60,000 nucleotides of DNA, taken from NCBI GenBank assembly GCA_950295325.1, contig OX485804.1:39298429-39358428 (forward strand). The letters run 5' to 3'. Positions 33,998 to 46,734 of this stretch are shown piece by piece (the stretch's first letter is position 1; each line of letters opens with the position of its first letter). The notes under the pieces are model-generated. The model ran no database searches. It was not told the DNA's origin and saw nothing but the letters and a program-made list of their open reading frames with translations. The stretch comes from Polytrichum commune (Eukaryota; Streptophyta; Polytrichopsida; Polytrichales; Polytrichaceae). Both the position numbers and the translations under genes were made by a program.

Positions 33998-36900
33998 ATG
34001 GCTACCATTAGAGCTCATGGATCTTTTGTTCCCTTCATTTTGTCACTTCAAGATGATGGTCATGTGAGTGTTTCAGAGGATTTACTTAGTTTGAGATTCA
34101 ACCTCCAGATAGGCTCCATGTATTTAGAGCAGGAGATGTACTCTGCAGATGGAGAGGTGTATGAAACGATTTTGGTTCAAAAAAACAGAACAGAAGTTGG
34201 TTTTATGTGGAACTTAGGACCTGGTTCATATAGGGTGATAGGTCTTTCTGAGTCTCAGATGCAAGCTTCTACTGTCATATTGACAAACGAATCCGGTACA
34301 TCCACAGTTCAAATTCCCTCTACTGCACATGTTAAGGTAAAACCCCTTGATGATAGTGTGTTTGTGCTATCGGATTCAAAAGATGACATTTGTGCATCTG
34401 TTGATCTTTCAAACACATTGTCGTTTCCATTTAAAGGTGTTCATTATACTCATTCACAACTTCCTATACATGTATCCAAATCTCCTTGCGGTCTTATGTA
34501 CAAGAGGGTGGTTCCCCTAATTTCACCCTCTCAACGTCCTCCACTACACCCTTCACCTTCATCTACAGGGTTGACTATAGTTAATGCCTTGAAGCTGACA
34601 AAATCAACAAAAAGATCAAAGTCAGATCTCGTATCCATTGATTTTGATAGTATAGATGTTCGTGATATCAAGTACTTACCATCTTCTTTTAATGGTGATG
34701 TTTTGTTTCTCTTATCCCCTGTGACACTTAAAATTCCAAATACGTATGGCCGCTCAATGGACGGCATGGACAAGATGTGCGACGGTCACCCTTGGTGCAC
34801 CACCAAAACCACCAATATCCAAAATGATTTTGGATTGTCCTTCCGGCGCTCTACTTGTGATGGTCATCTCCAATGTCCTAATGACTACTGTGATTACATG
34901 AATCGCAATGGGGGCCTCCGGAACAACACTGAATGGGCCAGTTGAACTCCTCTCCCATTTGCTATGGGTAATGTTCCTTCCACTAGGTCCACTGTCGAGT
35001 GTAAGGTACGTCGTTCCACACCTGTGTGCATTGCTTTATGTCATGCTCGAATCATATACATCCACTCCACATCTGTTGGAATGTCTAGGGCTTGCATTCA
35101 TATTGGTGTACATGATCACCCTGTGGCCAATGGCACATGCCGTGAGTCATTGGACATGACATACCAGTGCATTGCAAATGAAGTATTGAAAACACCCACA
35201 GCAAAAAATTCAGCCATAGTTATGGCAGCAAGCAAACAATTATTGGCCGATTACCTTCTCAAATCTTCCGCAAATGTCGAAGGCCATCACTTGGTTGGTT
35301 CATCCCTAGAAGACGTCATGGACAAATTCAGCACTCTTGCGTCTCCGAATTGTCGTAACTTTGTATCTGGATCAAAGCGTTTTTTGCGTAGTGGAATGGG
35401 AACTATGGATAGTATTATGGCACTCAAAGACCACTCTGCTTTCAAGTTCGTCCATGGTAGTCGGTTTCCAGGGCAGTCAAAGGACAAAGTGTTTGTTTTC
35501 AAGATGTTTGTAGACCTTCCAGGTAGTAGTGTAGACCTTATGAAGAGGATGCAAGTCGGTGGGGACATGGAGAATTCATGGATTATGTTTAACCATGTCA
35601 AATGTTTGAAGGACTGGACGACCATGGCTTGCCATGTGTATGACAGTCGATACTGTAAAGTGTTGACTATTGCGTGTTGTGACATGCAATCTGAAGATGG
35701 TGCAACACAAATTCTCTTTTGGAAAAATTTGAATGCTATCAAGGCAGAAAATGGTGTACCAAACGTAAACTTCAAAGGGTTTATGGCTGATAGTACTCAA
35801 GCTAATTGGAATGCGGTGAGGGCGATTTACGGGGATGGTGATCCAAGTCTACCCATGGTTGCACGTGAGCGTGCATGTTTTTTCCATTGGTCTGCAAGCT
35901 TGGATAAGGTGATCCAAAAATATATCAAACCATTCTTGCAGTTTCAACACAAACAAATATGCAAGGATTATAAAGACGCGAAAACAATGGACGACGCTGA
36001 GACTAAGTACCATGTGATTCGTTCTTGATGGTTGTCATTTGAAGCTGCCTCGGAAGAAGGCATCTTTGGCCTTTCAGAGTGGTTGGGATTTTGGCACTTT
36101 CGTTACAGACAATGGGGTGGTCATATGCTACTTGTAAGTACATATCAAACTTCATTATTCACTGTCATTCAATATCTTGCCACTGATATATAATATATCT
36201 TATGTTTTTCTTATCCTTGTATTTGTGTGTTGTTTATAGGATATGACAATAGAAGAGCGTGCGGAAATGCCAACATGTAACCTTGCAGAGACTGTACACA
36301 ACAAATGGCTCCAACAGTCCAGCAACAAGATGACTTGTTTATATGAAGCTACAGTGGACGACATGATCCGTGCCTTCATGCAAATTGCAAATTACCGGAC
36401 ATGGTTGAAAGGGGGCTTGATGGTAAAGGTCCTGATTCAGCATCCTTGAAACTCAAAGCGGCTGCCAAGTGTGGAGATCCAAAAATGTTGGCCGATGCCA
36501 TGAAGTCTTATCCAGGGGCAGAAGACGTCAACACTAGAGATTTTATATTGGAAGGGTCAGAGCTCTTTGGTTCCACCAAACGCAAATTCAACCTACCACC
36601 GGGTGCTGATTGTGACTCTCATCGACCCGACAAAGTGAACTATTCCATTCCTCGTCCCAACACCCGAGCAACTCGTCAACGCATAGAGGAATCGTTGAGT
36701 TCTGCAATTCATGGTGTGGCTCATACTACATCCGTGTTAGAGACAGATTGTTTTGCTTCCAAGTGGCACATTGCAAGATTACCACCCAACTCAGCCAAAC
36801 GATGTTGGGCACTGCAGGCCATTACAGGGACTATGTGCAATGCCAAAGTCGGGACTGGGAAACATGACACACCTACTCCAACATACAAAGGGCTCATGAA

Positions 36901-37606
36901 GGAATTTCACTCTCCCAACAATGTGGAGTATGAATTTTGGTTTTGCCCTGACGACATCAAACGTTGTGTGAATGGCAGTAAGAAGAAATATGTGTTGGAC
37001 TGGCCTATAGTACCCAACACGTGGCCGGTGAAGATAGGTACCAATCTATCGCGAGAGGAGGTTTTGGCACTTGAAGATGCTGGATTTCAACTACAGCAGA
37101 GGGAGGCATTGTCCCCTCGTCGTAGGCTTTCAACAATCGCAACTCTTCCCATCCCTCGCTCACATTTTTCTATGCCACCAAACCCGGACGCCCACCCTAT
37201 ATTCAGGTTTGGGAAGACAGTGCGTCGTAATCCAACAGCACCGCTAGCATATCACAAAAACAAATGGAAGAGCGCCGGACTCATGGAGGGTTACTATGTG
37301 GTTGGGGTCACTGCTATTCCATATCCGGGCTTTGGAGTGATAATCAACATTGTCTCCAAGCAGGATATCACCTACCATGTCACAATTGGCGACATCCCGC
37401 ATTGCACATGCCCGGATTTCACGAAAATGTCCTCTCATGCATTGGGAAAGAAAGGAAAATGAGTGTATTGTAAACATCTTTATTATGTGTTTAGATTTTT
37501 GTGCAAGGTGGATTACGAGAGTGACAAGTTCATTCATGCACCTACATATACCTATAACGAGGTCATGCGACTACTTGAACTTGCTGGTATTGTAGAGTGT
37601 GAGTAG
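33998..37606 (+). pseudogene. MULE-type transposase of element A, broken
   Basis: Exon 1 runs 33998-36133 and exon 2 36240-37606, joined by a GTAAGT...ATAG intron in phase 0. The product would be about 1,150 residues. A cysteine/histidine-rich N-terminal region (CDGHPWC, CDGHLQCPNDYC) may bind DNA. The core has FKMFVDLPG, FMADSTQANWNAV and ERACFFHWSAS, consistent with the RNase H-like DDE fold and its Cys/His insertion in Mutator transposases. The C-terminus has a SWIM finger, CTCPDF...CKHLYYV. Defects are in-frame TGA codons at 34943-34945, 36026-36028 and 37460-37462 (the last inside the SWIM finger) and a frameshift near 36410-36420. This copy cannot make the full enzyme by normal reading. 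The family is supported by domains plus the 9-bp target duplication. Confidence 0.75.
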
Positions 37607-37839
37607 TATTGCAAATGGTCTATTAAGTACCATATATTTGAATGTCAAAATATGACATGTTTTGGTTTGGATTTTTATAATAAAAATCAACAATGGGCTG
37701 GAAGTATTTCAAATGATCCACGGTAATACGCTTCCTTCTTGCTTCAATTGAACTCTTTACAATTGAAAATCTTCAATTCATGTAGTACTATATTTAGTTC
37801 ATGTACCCTAAACCCGTCCACCTTTATTATTTTTGAATT

Positions 37840-37928
37840 CATTACTCATATGTTACCGCTCACTGCTCATGTCGTATTGCTCACCGCTCACTGCTCATTG
37901 CTCATCGCTTATAAGATAGCTTCCCTCC
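37840..37928. repeat. Right terminal inverted repeat of element A
   Basis: The stretch has consecutive heptamers GCTCACC, GCTCACT, GCTCATT and GCTCATC before GCTTATAAGATAGCTTCCCTCC. The array also extends inward with GCTCACTGCTCATG at 37859-37872. Confidence 0.85.
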
Positions 37929-38001
37929 TTAAACCAACACTTTGAGCTATTGCACATACACATGGCTATGTGGTGGATATATAAAATATACATTCATATT
38001 A

Positions 38002-40743
38002 GCCTTTGGGCTAATCATAGGTATCAAGAAAGAAAAAACATCTTTAGCCTCAATTGAATATTTGATGAATATTCAAATTCAAAACTACTAGCTTCTTTAA
38101 ACCAATATATAGGTCTTGTGTAGTATGACGACCTTAGATATGATGAGGCCCTTCACTTTCATTGCCTAGAACCAACACAACATAGTTGGGTACTAGACTC
38201 AAACTACATCAAAGCCCAAGTAGTAATGGTACACAAGGCCACACGGCTACCTCCATGATCCCACCCAATTTGCTTGTAAAACCATCACCCTGCATCCCAG
38301 GAACCAACTCCCTTGCATCCCGGGAAATGACTCTTTTGTGCTTTGTGGGCCTACCTGTTGGGCGTTGTGAATAGAATGACTAGAATAGGCATTGACAAGC
38401 CACCCTAATCCCACCTTGAACCAACAAGAGATAGAGTGGAGCCCGTTACCTACCCTACATGAAGGTAGCAGAGGCCGCTATGAGGTGGCGCCACTAATGA
38501 CACCTAAAACCGTCACTCTGTGAGCCCAGACACTCCTACACCGCCGGGTACGATTCAAGGTTGTCGAGTGTTGGCAACTGGGAGGCGTTTATAGGTGTTG
38601 GTATTGGATGGGGTGTTGGTTTTAGCACCCTCTACCTTAGTAATCACTCAACTGCAGTGTCAATGGGGGGTCGTTAAACCTCCCCCTACGAGCTTTTAGG
38701 GGGACGTGGATAGAGGCCCGGGCTGCCCCCAAGAAAAAATCCAAGATTTTTTGAACCCGACTGAAAATTGTTGCCCGTCCTGCTCGACTTCAAAAACAAA
38801 TTTGCCCTTGTATTCTTGAAGGTCACTTGTCCACAAATTTCATATTGAGTGCATTTCACCTTCAAGGTAAGAAAAAATCCAATATACATGTACATTTCCA
38901 CATAGTAAATAATCAATTGATTGAGATATCCTTTTTGGAGTGAAACCTTCAATAAAGCATGTGATTAATTTGGAAGCCAAAAACGTTACAAAATCCTCAT
39001 TAGCATTGAGGTTATATGGTGTTGTATGTCACTATGGTAAGTTTTGAGATGACACTTCTTACGAATGAGTGAACCAAAATTGTCATAGATGATGGATGAG
39101 TTCATCCATTGGCTCAAACCCTACCTTCTGTTGTCAGCAACTTGTGATGAAATATTGTCATGGATGATTGAAATTTTGATGGAAGATTACTTGCTAAGTG
39201 ACTGAGCTTGCAACACTATAAACCTATAATCATCCAAAATATTTACAAGGAATGACAAATAATGTAAGGTTAGCAATTAGTGTGGGTGACACTCCACTGC
39301 GATTAGTTTACGCCTAGAATTGGTGACACTAGATATCACATTTTAATGTATCCCATTCATTGAGTTGAAAGAATTGCTCAATGGATGGGAAGAACCAACC
39401 ACTCATTACATGTGAACTGGTTCAAGTTCAAGACTTCACGAAATTTACCCATTGTTTTAGAGAGGAATCTACAAAATATACCTAAATTATAAAAAGAAAA
39501 TCCGAATGATCAACTGCTTGGACTTGGAAACACTAGGATTTTGACCGATTATGCCCAAAAAATTTCCCGGACATTGGATTTGCCTACAATTGCAGTGAAG
39601 CAATTATGATAGGAGATTAAAACCTTAACTGAACCTATGTCTGGGAAGAACTGGCGGTTAGTTGCAGATGAACCGGTTGAGTTTGAGGAATAACCGGTTG
39701 AGGCTCGAGACTTCATGAGAATTTACTGATCATTTTAGAGGAATCTATAGAATATACATTCTAACCTCATTAATGCAACACTCGTTTATATAAAACCGTC
39801 GATAGTAAGACACGTATTTGCGAGACCCAACTTTTTAGTCCAAACTTTCTCTTTTAGACGACTACGACACTCGATAATGAGACATTTCGAATATTTGTTT
39901 CGTCATATTAAAGAGCTAGTCAATGCTAAAATTCCTTCCATCTATGTTATGTACATCTAAAATACATCCATTTTCACTTGGGAACTACTTGGGAACTTCA
40001 CTTATCATTGGGAACTTACTGATAATTAGGGTTACTAGTGTAAAATGTACATAATTAGGATTAGGGCGGCCTCCTGCCCAACATGTTGCTAAACGTTCCT
40101 AGTAGGGAATTTAGATAAGATGACAGTTGCTAAACTTGGGTAGGCAACACCAGAGATCTTTGGACTCTTATTTCAAAAGTTATTGAGAATATTTGTATTT
40201 GTTTGGAGTTATAGTTATAATTCCATACCATCTACATTGCTTAAACTTGTTGTATATATTTGTAAGCTCAGATTACTTATGTTTTTTTCGTATTCCCTCA
40301 ATAATACAACAACTTTACGCCATTTGTCATATTAATGAGAAGACAACACCTCGATAATACGACTTTTTGGGTGTTTCCCAAACGTGTCATACTAAAAAAC
40401 TAAAAAAGGGAGAACATTACTCAAACGAATGAAAGCAAAAGCGGAGGATGTCAACATGTAACCAGCTGGATTTGGAATCACTAGGATCTTGACCGACTCT
40501 ATATTACGCCCAAAAACTTCCTTGGCACTGAACTGAGCACATGCGCAATGTTGTCCAAATTGTGCCGTTCCATTAAATGGCTTGTGTGGGCAAACTGTGT
40601 ACACATGATCTCCTATGTGGAATTAGGTTGACTTTGCAAAAAGGTTGATTGTTTTCCCCACTCCCATATTATCTTAGGTCAATACCAAACTATGTATCAA
40701 TACTTATAACTTTGTTTATTTGTCCATATAGCAACCACGGTAA
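38002..40743. other. Gene-free stretch with two copies of a dispersed repeat
   Basis: No gene was recognised. The ACCGGTTGA-rich repeat appears at 39385-39570 and again at 39640-39775 continuing at 40433-40530. The second copy is split by about 650 bp containing repeated CCTCGATAATACGAC-like and ATTAATG motifs; this may be another transposon, but I could not fix its ends. Confidence 0.45.
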
Positions 40744-41207
40744 GGGCATCATCACCCACGATGGCGCCCTGAACTGATGTTCTGATGTTATTCATCAGTT
40801 TTCAGTTCAGTTCAAGTCGCAAATTGATCAAGTGCCCCACCCATCATTGCATATTCAGGGTAGTTTTCTTCGGGGTAATTTTCCAACACCTGAGGAGCTT
40901 CAGCTGGTTACTTCTCAAACTCAACCATTTCATCTTGTAAACTACACTAAATATGATATTTAGGGCAACACCAGTGTCCCCGTTTTTTTTCTCCGGGTAA
41001 ATTGATTCACTGGTCTTATTCTCCCATCGCTACAGTTCAGGGCAGCTTGTCCATTGCAGAACAACTAAGTTTTGCAGGACATTCACTGAAAATCGGATGT
41101 AGAGTAGTTCAGTTCATCCGTTTTGCAGATGGGTGGAGCAATTCCAAATTGAACTAAGTTACTCTACATCCGATTTTCAGTTCAGTCTGGGATGGGTGGC
41201 GATGCTC
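40744..41207. mobile_element. Tourist/Harbinger-type MITE, fourth family
   Basis: It begins GGGCATCATCACCCACGATG and ends, reversed, GAGCATCGCCACCCATCCCA. TAA flanks both sides (40741-40743 and 41208-41210). Inner inverted arms containing CAACTTAGTTC/ACTCTACATCCGATTTTCAG and CTGAAAATCGGATGTAGAGT lie in the right half, 41060-41190. Confidence 0.75.
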
Positions 41208-41210
41208 TAA

Positions 41211-43096
41211 ACAAGTGTTTCTTATATTTTGTTGTTGTGATGATATTCATCCAAAATAGTGTGGAATGTCAATGAGTTAGCGAGGGTCAATTGCCCATAG
41301 TAGCCCGATTGCACATATGAAGTGTACACTTTTTGGGTTCAATTTAGTGTGGGGCGGGAACTTGGGAGGAGTTGTTTGAGCCTCAAAAGTCAAAGGGTGT
41401 TATTTGAATATTGAGACGGCTTAAGATGAAAGACTCTTGAAGGTCTAAATGTGTTATTTCTTGATGGTTTATGCGATAAAGAAACCCACTAGGGCTTTCA
41501 CTTATGTTCACACTCTTTTAGGAGTGGACCCAAATGGCTTTCCAAAGGCTCCTACTAAGGTAGATCATGCTCATGTGGACACCTCGAGCCTTGTGGAATC
41601 ATCGAGCTGATGGATTCGAACATTAGAAGCTTGAGCATGTTAGCAAATACGAATCAAGACCAAAGAATTTGAAATAATTAAAAACGGAGTTGAGGAAGGT
41701 GTTGATCTAGGCCCCGGTATCAAATATTTTCTACTTCCCGATGTGGTGTTATGTTGGGAACTCTAGTATCGTTCAATGTTGTGCGCGTGGACAACATCAT
41801 TAGTAGATTCTACATGGTCATTTGCCAATGAAAACCAAGGACAATGCCAATATTGGTTGTGTCATGTCTCTAAAGTAGTCACATGTGAGATAAAATGTTG
41901 CCGATTTGTTTTTTCATCATAGAATACCCACAATATAATTTCGTCGGTGCCTCATAGTCACATGCTGCCTCACAATTTGCCCACCTCGGGCACAAAAATA
42001 AAGCGTACCATAGCTCAGTAGATAGCGCTCCTCGTTATGGCCTTTTGTGACTATTGCGAAGGTGACTAACCCAAATGTCATCGAGGCAAAGGCTAAATCA
42101 CTGTTTACATCGCTCACCCACCATATTCTAGTGTGAATAAGGACAAACCCGCCCAAATGTGGCAGGAATCTAGTAGGGTTCGTATGAGCCAACAAGCTAC
42201 TCCCATCTTCTCAAATTTGGGCCCACCTACTAACCTCTTCTTCAAGGATGGAGTGCTAGACTAGCAATGGTTGTATTGCGTCTTCAACCAGTCTTAATCC
42301 TTCGTTGACTAGCACTTGCAGGTCGAAGATTCTTTAGTGGGTGCATGGAAGTCCAAAGGCCCGTATCCATGGCCCTCCGCATTCTAGTGGATCACCAAAA
42401 TGTGGTTAGTTGGTGGGTCATGCTTAACTACATGCGAACCAATGATCGGGGAGAACCGGCAGTTAGTTATAAACAAACAAGTTGAGTTTGAGAAACAACC
42501 GGTTGAAGTTCAAGACTGTAGGAAAATTACCGATCACTTTAGAGGAATCTATAAAATATACCCCAATTTAATAAAGGAAAACTGGAGGATGTCAACATGT
42601 AAACGGTTGGACTTGCAAACACTATGATCTCAACTGGTTATGCCCAAAAATCTCCCCAATCACTGATGCGAACACCTCCGACCCACTATTATCTAGAATC
42701 TAGTCGACCAACGGCCTACACAAAAACTTGTTGTCACTCACCCACCGAATTAAAGCGATTATATTACTGATTAAAAGTAAAAATAGGTGTCCGATTAAGG
42801 AAGTTAATCAACATTAGCCTCATCTACCTTGGGGCTTCTTGCTCCGGAAGCCTTCCCATATTCCATATTTGGGGCCTCATATCCACGTCCGTCCTAATGT
42901 AATCTTCTTCTCCAACACTCTTGCTTCATCATACTCTTGATCCAATATACAATCAATATACACAATGTCCATGTGTCTTCACCAAGTGTAAGAATCACAT
43001 ATTTTATGAGTTTGAAACTTTATTTGGTGTATAAACGGTATGGCAAGGAGAAAAAAAGAATATTGTCATATGCGTCATGGATAATCAATGTACTAA
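41211..43096. other. Gene-free stretch with a dispersed repeat
   Basis: No gene was recognised. The ACCGGTTGA-rich repeat lies at 42435-42665 (GAACCGGCAGTTAGTTATAA, CAACCGGTTGAAGTTCAAGA). A tRNA-like A box (TAGCTCAGTAGATAGCGC) at 42011-42028 has no B box at the right distance, so I do not call a tRNA. Confidence 0.45.
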
Positions 43097-43571
43097 GGGC
43101 CACTTCACACACGAGACTGAGAGCCCGTGACCATTGCACTTCAAGGACTCTCGTTGGTGGAAAAGGTGGAGCCGGTCCAAGTTCGCTTCACACTACACTT
43201 GAGGGACCAACCGAGTATGTGAATGCAAGATGGATGTAAAGTCCACACAAATTCCTACATGGCATCGAATGGATCATGCTTCATGGTCACTTGAACTATT
43301 TTCAAAAACCACCTCTTGGAGGGAGGCCTAACACAAAACGGGGAGACCATGGCACTCCCAACACTCACAACCGTTGTTTATTCTATTTTATCATGTGTGA
43401 GGACCCGCATGAATAAAAATTCATTAAAATAGCATTTGGTTGAGGGCCCAGTCATATATGAATTCACACTTGAGGGCCCGTGACCACACTACATGATTTT
43501 GGAGGTGTGTTGGGACGGCCTTTGGACACTTTCTTTTGGGCTCTCACAATTTCATGTGTGTGAAGTGGCCC
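43097..43571. mobile_element. Tourist/Harbinger-type MITE, copy h, opposite orientation
   Basis: The copy is inverted relative to copies a-c. Ends are GGGCCACTTCACACACGAGA and GTGTGTGAAGTGGCCC, with TAA on both sides (43094-43096 and 43572-43574). It is 475 bp. Confidence 0.85.
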
Positions 43572-44936
43572 TAAGTATGTACTTGCATCCAAGAGCACCC
43601 GCGTTGTCGGTTTGAACCCTAAACCTTCAATAACATCAAGGCCATTAGACCTACCTGCAAAGTGCACTTAAAGGAATGGGCTAATTGTAGATAGGGTCAA
43701 ACACTAACATTCTCCTCTAGATAACAAACAATTTGTATTTGACCTTCTTTCCTTGTTCATGCCATCCAAGAGTCTTCACCATGCGGCACATGTTAGGAAC
43801 ACACCCCAAAATGTAGACATCAACGTATTTGAGTGTTGTGTGTTTACACGTGGATCTAAGAACGGCCACCAAAAAGACACGTGTTTAAAAGAGATTGACC
43901 TTTGTGTTAAAAACTAATGAACCATCCTAAACTCAATAATCGACACAATGAAAGACCCATGTGATTGTTTAAAAAAGAATGAGGATCTTCACTTTGATAT
44001 CGAATAAGACATTCATGTTAGCTTTGAAAATAATGGCAAAATGGCTATGGACATTTACCAGATTAAAAAAATATCTCACATTATTTGAGTGCTTCATGAG
44101 GTACAAGAAGTGAGCGGTGAGAGAAAAGTGTCCATTTTAAGGCCCACCTACCTTTACTTCTAATGGAGTTGCATAGGAAAAGCATTGGTGCCCAAAGTGC
44201 CTCATTCGAGAAGGAACTAGACTTAATAGAATTTATGTCATGAGATTTGTTGGATCAACAAATATCATATTGGAAATCGAACTTCCCTTTATGTACTTTG
44301 TTATTGGAATTGATTCCTAGAATGAATACACATGTCCTCCCAATTGTGTTGACTATTAAATAGTGGTTTTTGAGTTGAACAACTATCGTTGATTTACGAT
44401 TTTATAATAAAAATATAATATCTTGTAATTTCTCTAAGAAATTGGAGATGAAATAGGTTGAAAATTATTAAATCTCATAATTTATTTATTTAAAAAAAAA
44501 CACATGAAATTACCAACTTCTAGTTGAATGTGTGTCTAGATGAAAATTTGCATAATCATCCATATGCAGGTTTGTCACTCCAATAGTTGTAGCCAATGCT
44601 TCAAAACGTTCAAATAAAAGTCAGTGCTATTGAGTATAAAGTAGGTAATAAAATTTGAAGACATAGTCCAATTTTTTATTCCATACATGCATCGTATTTT
44701 TGATGTGTGTGCTTCAATCCACACCTAAGCACACATGATTCAAATACATGCGTTTGATCAAGAAAAGTAATTGAATGACACTCATATTTTATGTCTAACC
44801 CAAGTGCATAGGCATTGTCAGCCATGTTTGTGACATAGCATAAAAGATCAATATAAATGCATTCAAATCTTGATGCTCATAACAATCCAATTATCATAAC
44901 ATTACTAGGCAAGTGTAGACCATGGGAATGCAACTA

Positions 44937-45212
44937 GATAGATAGATAGAAACTCCGGTCCCTTTTTAGCAAGGGGCCGGCGTGAATAAAGTGTCCGTTC
45001 ATAATGCCAATGACCCGATGCCCACTGGACAAGGGGACATTGGGACAATACTACTCTCCCCTTTCGAGGATGGACACTATAGTGACACACTATACTAGTT
45101 CCTAGCTAGCCACTAGTGCCTTGAAGATACCGGACATGGTATCCCCCCAAAGGGCTTTGAGGTACCCATACAACAAGGTCCAAGGACCCCCCACCATAGT
45201 TGGGTGGACTAA
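44937..45212 (-). mobile_element. tRNA-derived SINE, tail part, split by element C
   Basis: The (TATC)n tail and body match 11287-11420. The flank GAATGCAACTA at 44926-44936 is repeated at 56725-56735, beyond the other half of the SINE. The polymerase III promoter boxes lie in the far half at 56629-56724, 11.4 kb away. Confidence 0.85.
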
Positions 45213-46734
45213 GGCCCGGTTCAGACCGGGACGTCCACTTGTAGTGGACAAAACCCGGTGTCCGGTGCTTTGTCCGCTTGATTGCGGAGGGAACTTGCCA
45301 CGTCAACAATCACATTGCCCGTCCGGTGGATGGGTTCACACCGGAACCGGACGTCCAATATAAGGTAGAGGGGCCCTTTCCCGCTCGGGTCCTTATTAAA
45401 CCGCTCACTAGACCTATCCAAACAAGAGGTACATTATAGCTTCCAACCTCAAATTTCTATGTAATCATGGTGTACATTTTTGGGGTGAGTGGTTTTGGGT
45501 ACCCCTATGAGTTCTCCTTCCAAAATTCATAACTAATTCAATATTAATCCAAAATTAATTATTCCAATTGGTCCAATTTCCAATGTACTTTGCACATCTT
45601 CCAAGATTGATTCCCCCTTAATAACTCCCCAATGAACATGCCAATCTGAAATTCCAGCGGGAAATGGCCCCTCTACCTTAGGCGTATTTTATGAAAGTAT
45701 AAACGCTACATCATGTGTTGTGAAAATTTATGCATTACTTTCCCAGATGAACATCAAACTCATAATATGATAATATATTTTCAACTGAATCCGTTGCTCT
45801 ATGATGGGAGAAGTAATTTTGTAAATATTATGAAAACATTATGAAAATCATGTAATGGTATTTTTAATATATCTTAACGGTATTCTATATGTACTAGGTA
45901 ATAATCTATAAACTCAAATTCTCTTAGAATGTTAAAACATTTTTTGAGTTAGCTTATCTCCATACATAAAAATGAATTTGTTTTAGAGACATTTTCTCAC
46001 TGGACTTTTCTTTTGGTCATTCATAGGAGAGTTTGTTTTATCTTCTTTGCACAAATTATGTGTATTATCACCTTTTTAATTAGAGGTTGAAAAAAGAAAT
46101 TGAAAATAAAAAATAAAAAATTGCATTATAAAATTAAAGGTAATGGATTATAATAAGTGTGCTATTTTGGAGGGAATTTGTTATCAAATTGCACAAACAA
46201 TATTGGGTTGTGTACCAAGACGAAAGAATAGAAGTACTGACATCTTTCATGAAGTTGCCCTGTACCCTCAAGTTTCCAAATATAGCTACATGTAATTGTC
46301 AACATTTTAATGAAAAAAACTACACATATGTGATATGTGCTAATGTTATATTTTTATACAATATGAACATCAATAATGTTAATAAAAGCATCCATTTATC
46401 ATTAAATATCGCCTCTTCGTCATTTTTTTTAAATAAAAAAAAGTAACATCTACCATTATATGAAAATCCATTATAATTCATTATAAATAAAGTTTGCTTG
46501 AACACTTGTACTAAAAATATTAGAGTTACATGTAAGTTGACCTACACTACAAATCCATTAAAAGATGACTACTTATAGTGCTAGTAAAGTAAACTACAGT
46601 GACCTTATGACAACTCAATGTTCATTACAACTTTTACATATAGTAGACATTATGCAGCTACTTATATTTTTATTTCAATAGATTTGATATTCTCACAAAT
46701 TGTATCCCGTTTGCTTATTATTATTTTTTCTGCC

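Larger units (their letters stand above)
27819..37928. mobile_element. Element A: 10.1 kb MULE-type transposon with transposase and methyltransferase-like genes
   Basis: The left end is GGGGAGTGCTATCTTATGAG and the right end, reversed, is GGAGGGAAGCTATCTTATAA. TTAAACCAA lies directly outside both ends (27810-27818 and 37929-37937); a 10-bp reading (CTTAAACCAA) is also possible. A 9-10 bp duplication, long TIRs and a SWIM-finger transposase fit the Mutator superfamily. The unbroken tandem unit next to it (27674-27682) shows the empty target. Two genes diverge from about 33584-33997: a transposase to the right and an eight-exon methyltransferase-like gene to the left. Both are now broken. Related element B has the same gene in the same place. 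Confidence 0.85.

Noticed and set aside
33998-37606. TGA read as Trp in the transposon genes
   Set aside because: Frameshifts in the same genes show ordinary decay, and nuclear recoding of this kind is not known in plants.
42001-42060. tRNA gene suggested by TAGCTCAGTAGATAGCGC
   Set aside because: No B box at the proper distance and no cloverleaf.
46618-46734. Upstream start of the Harbinger transposase at 46618
   Set aside because: The extra 39 residues are hydrophobic and AT-driven; MDPSRRK at 46735 is a more usual start for this family.
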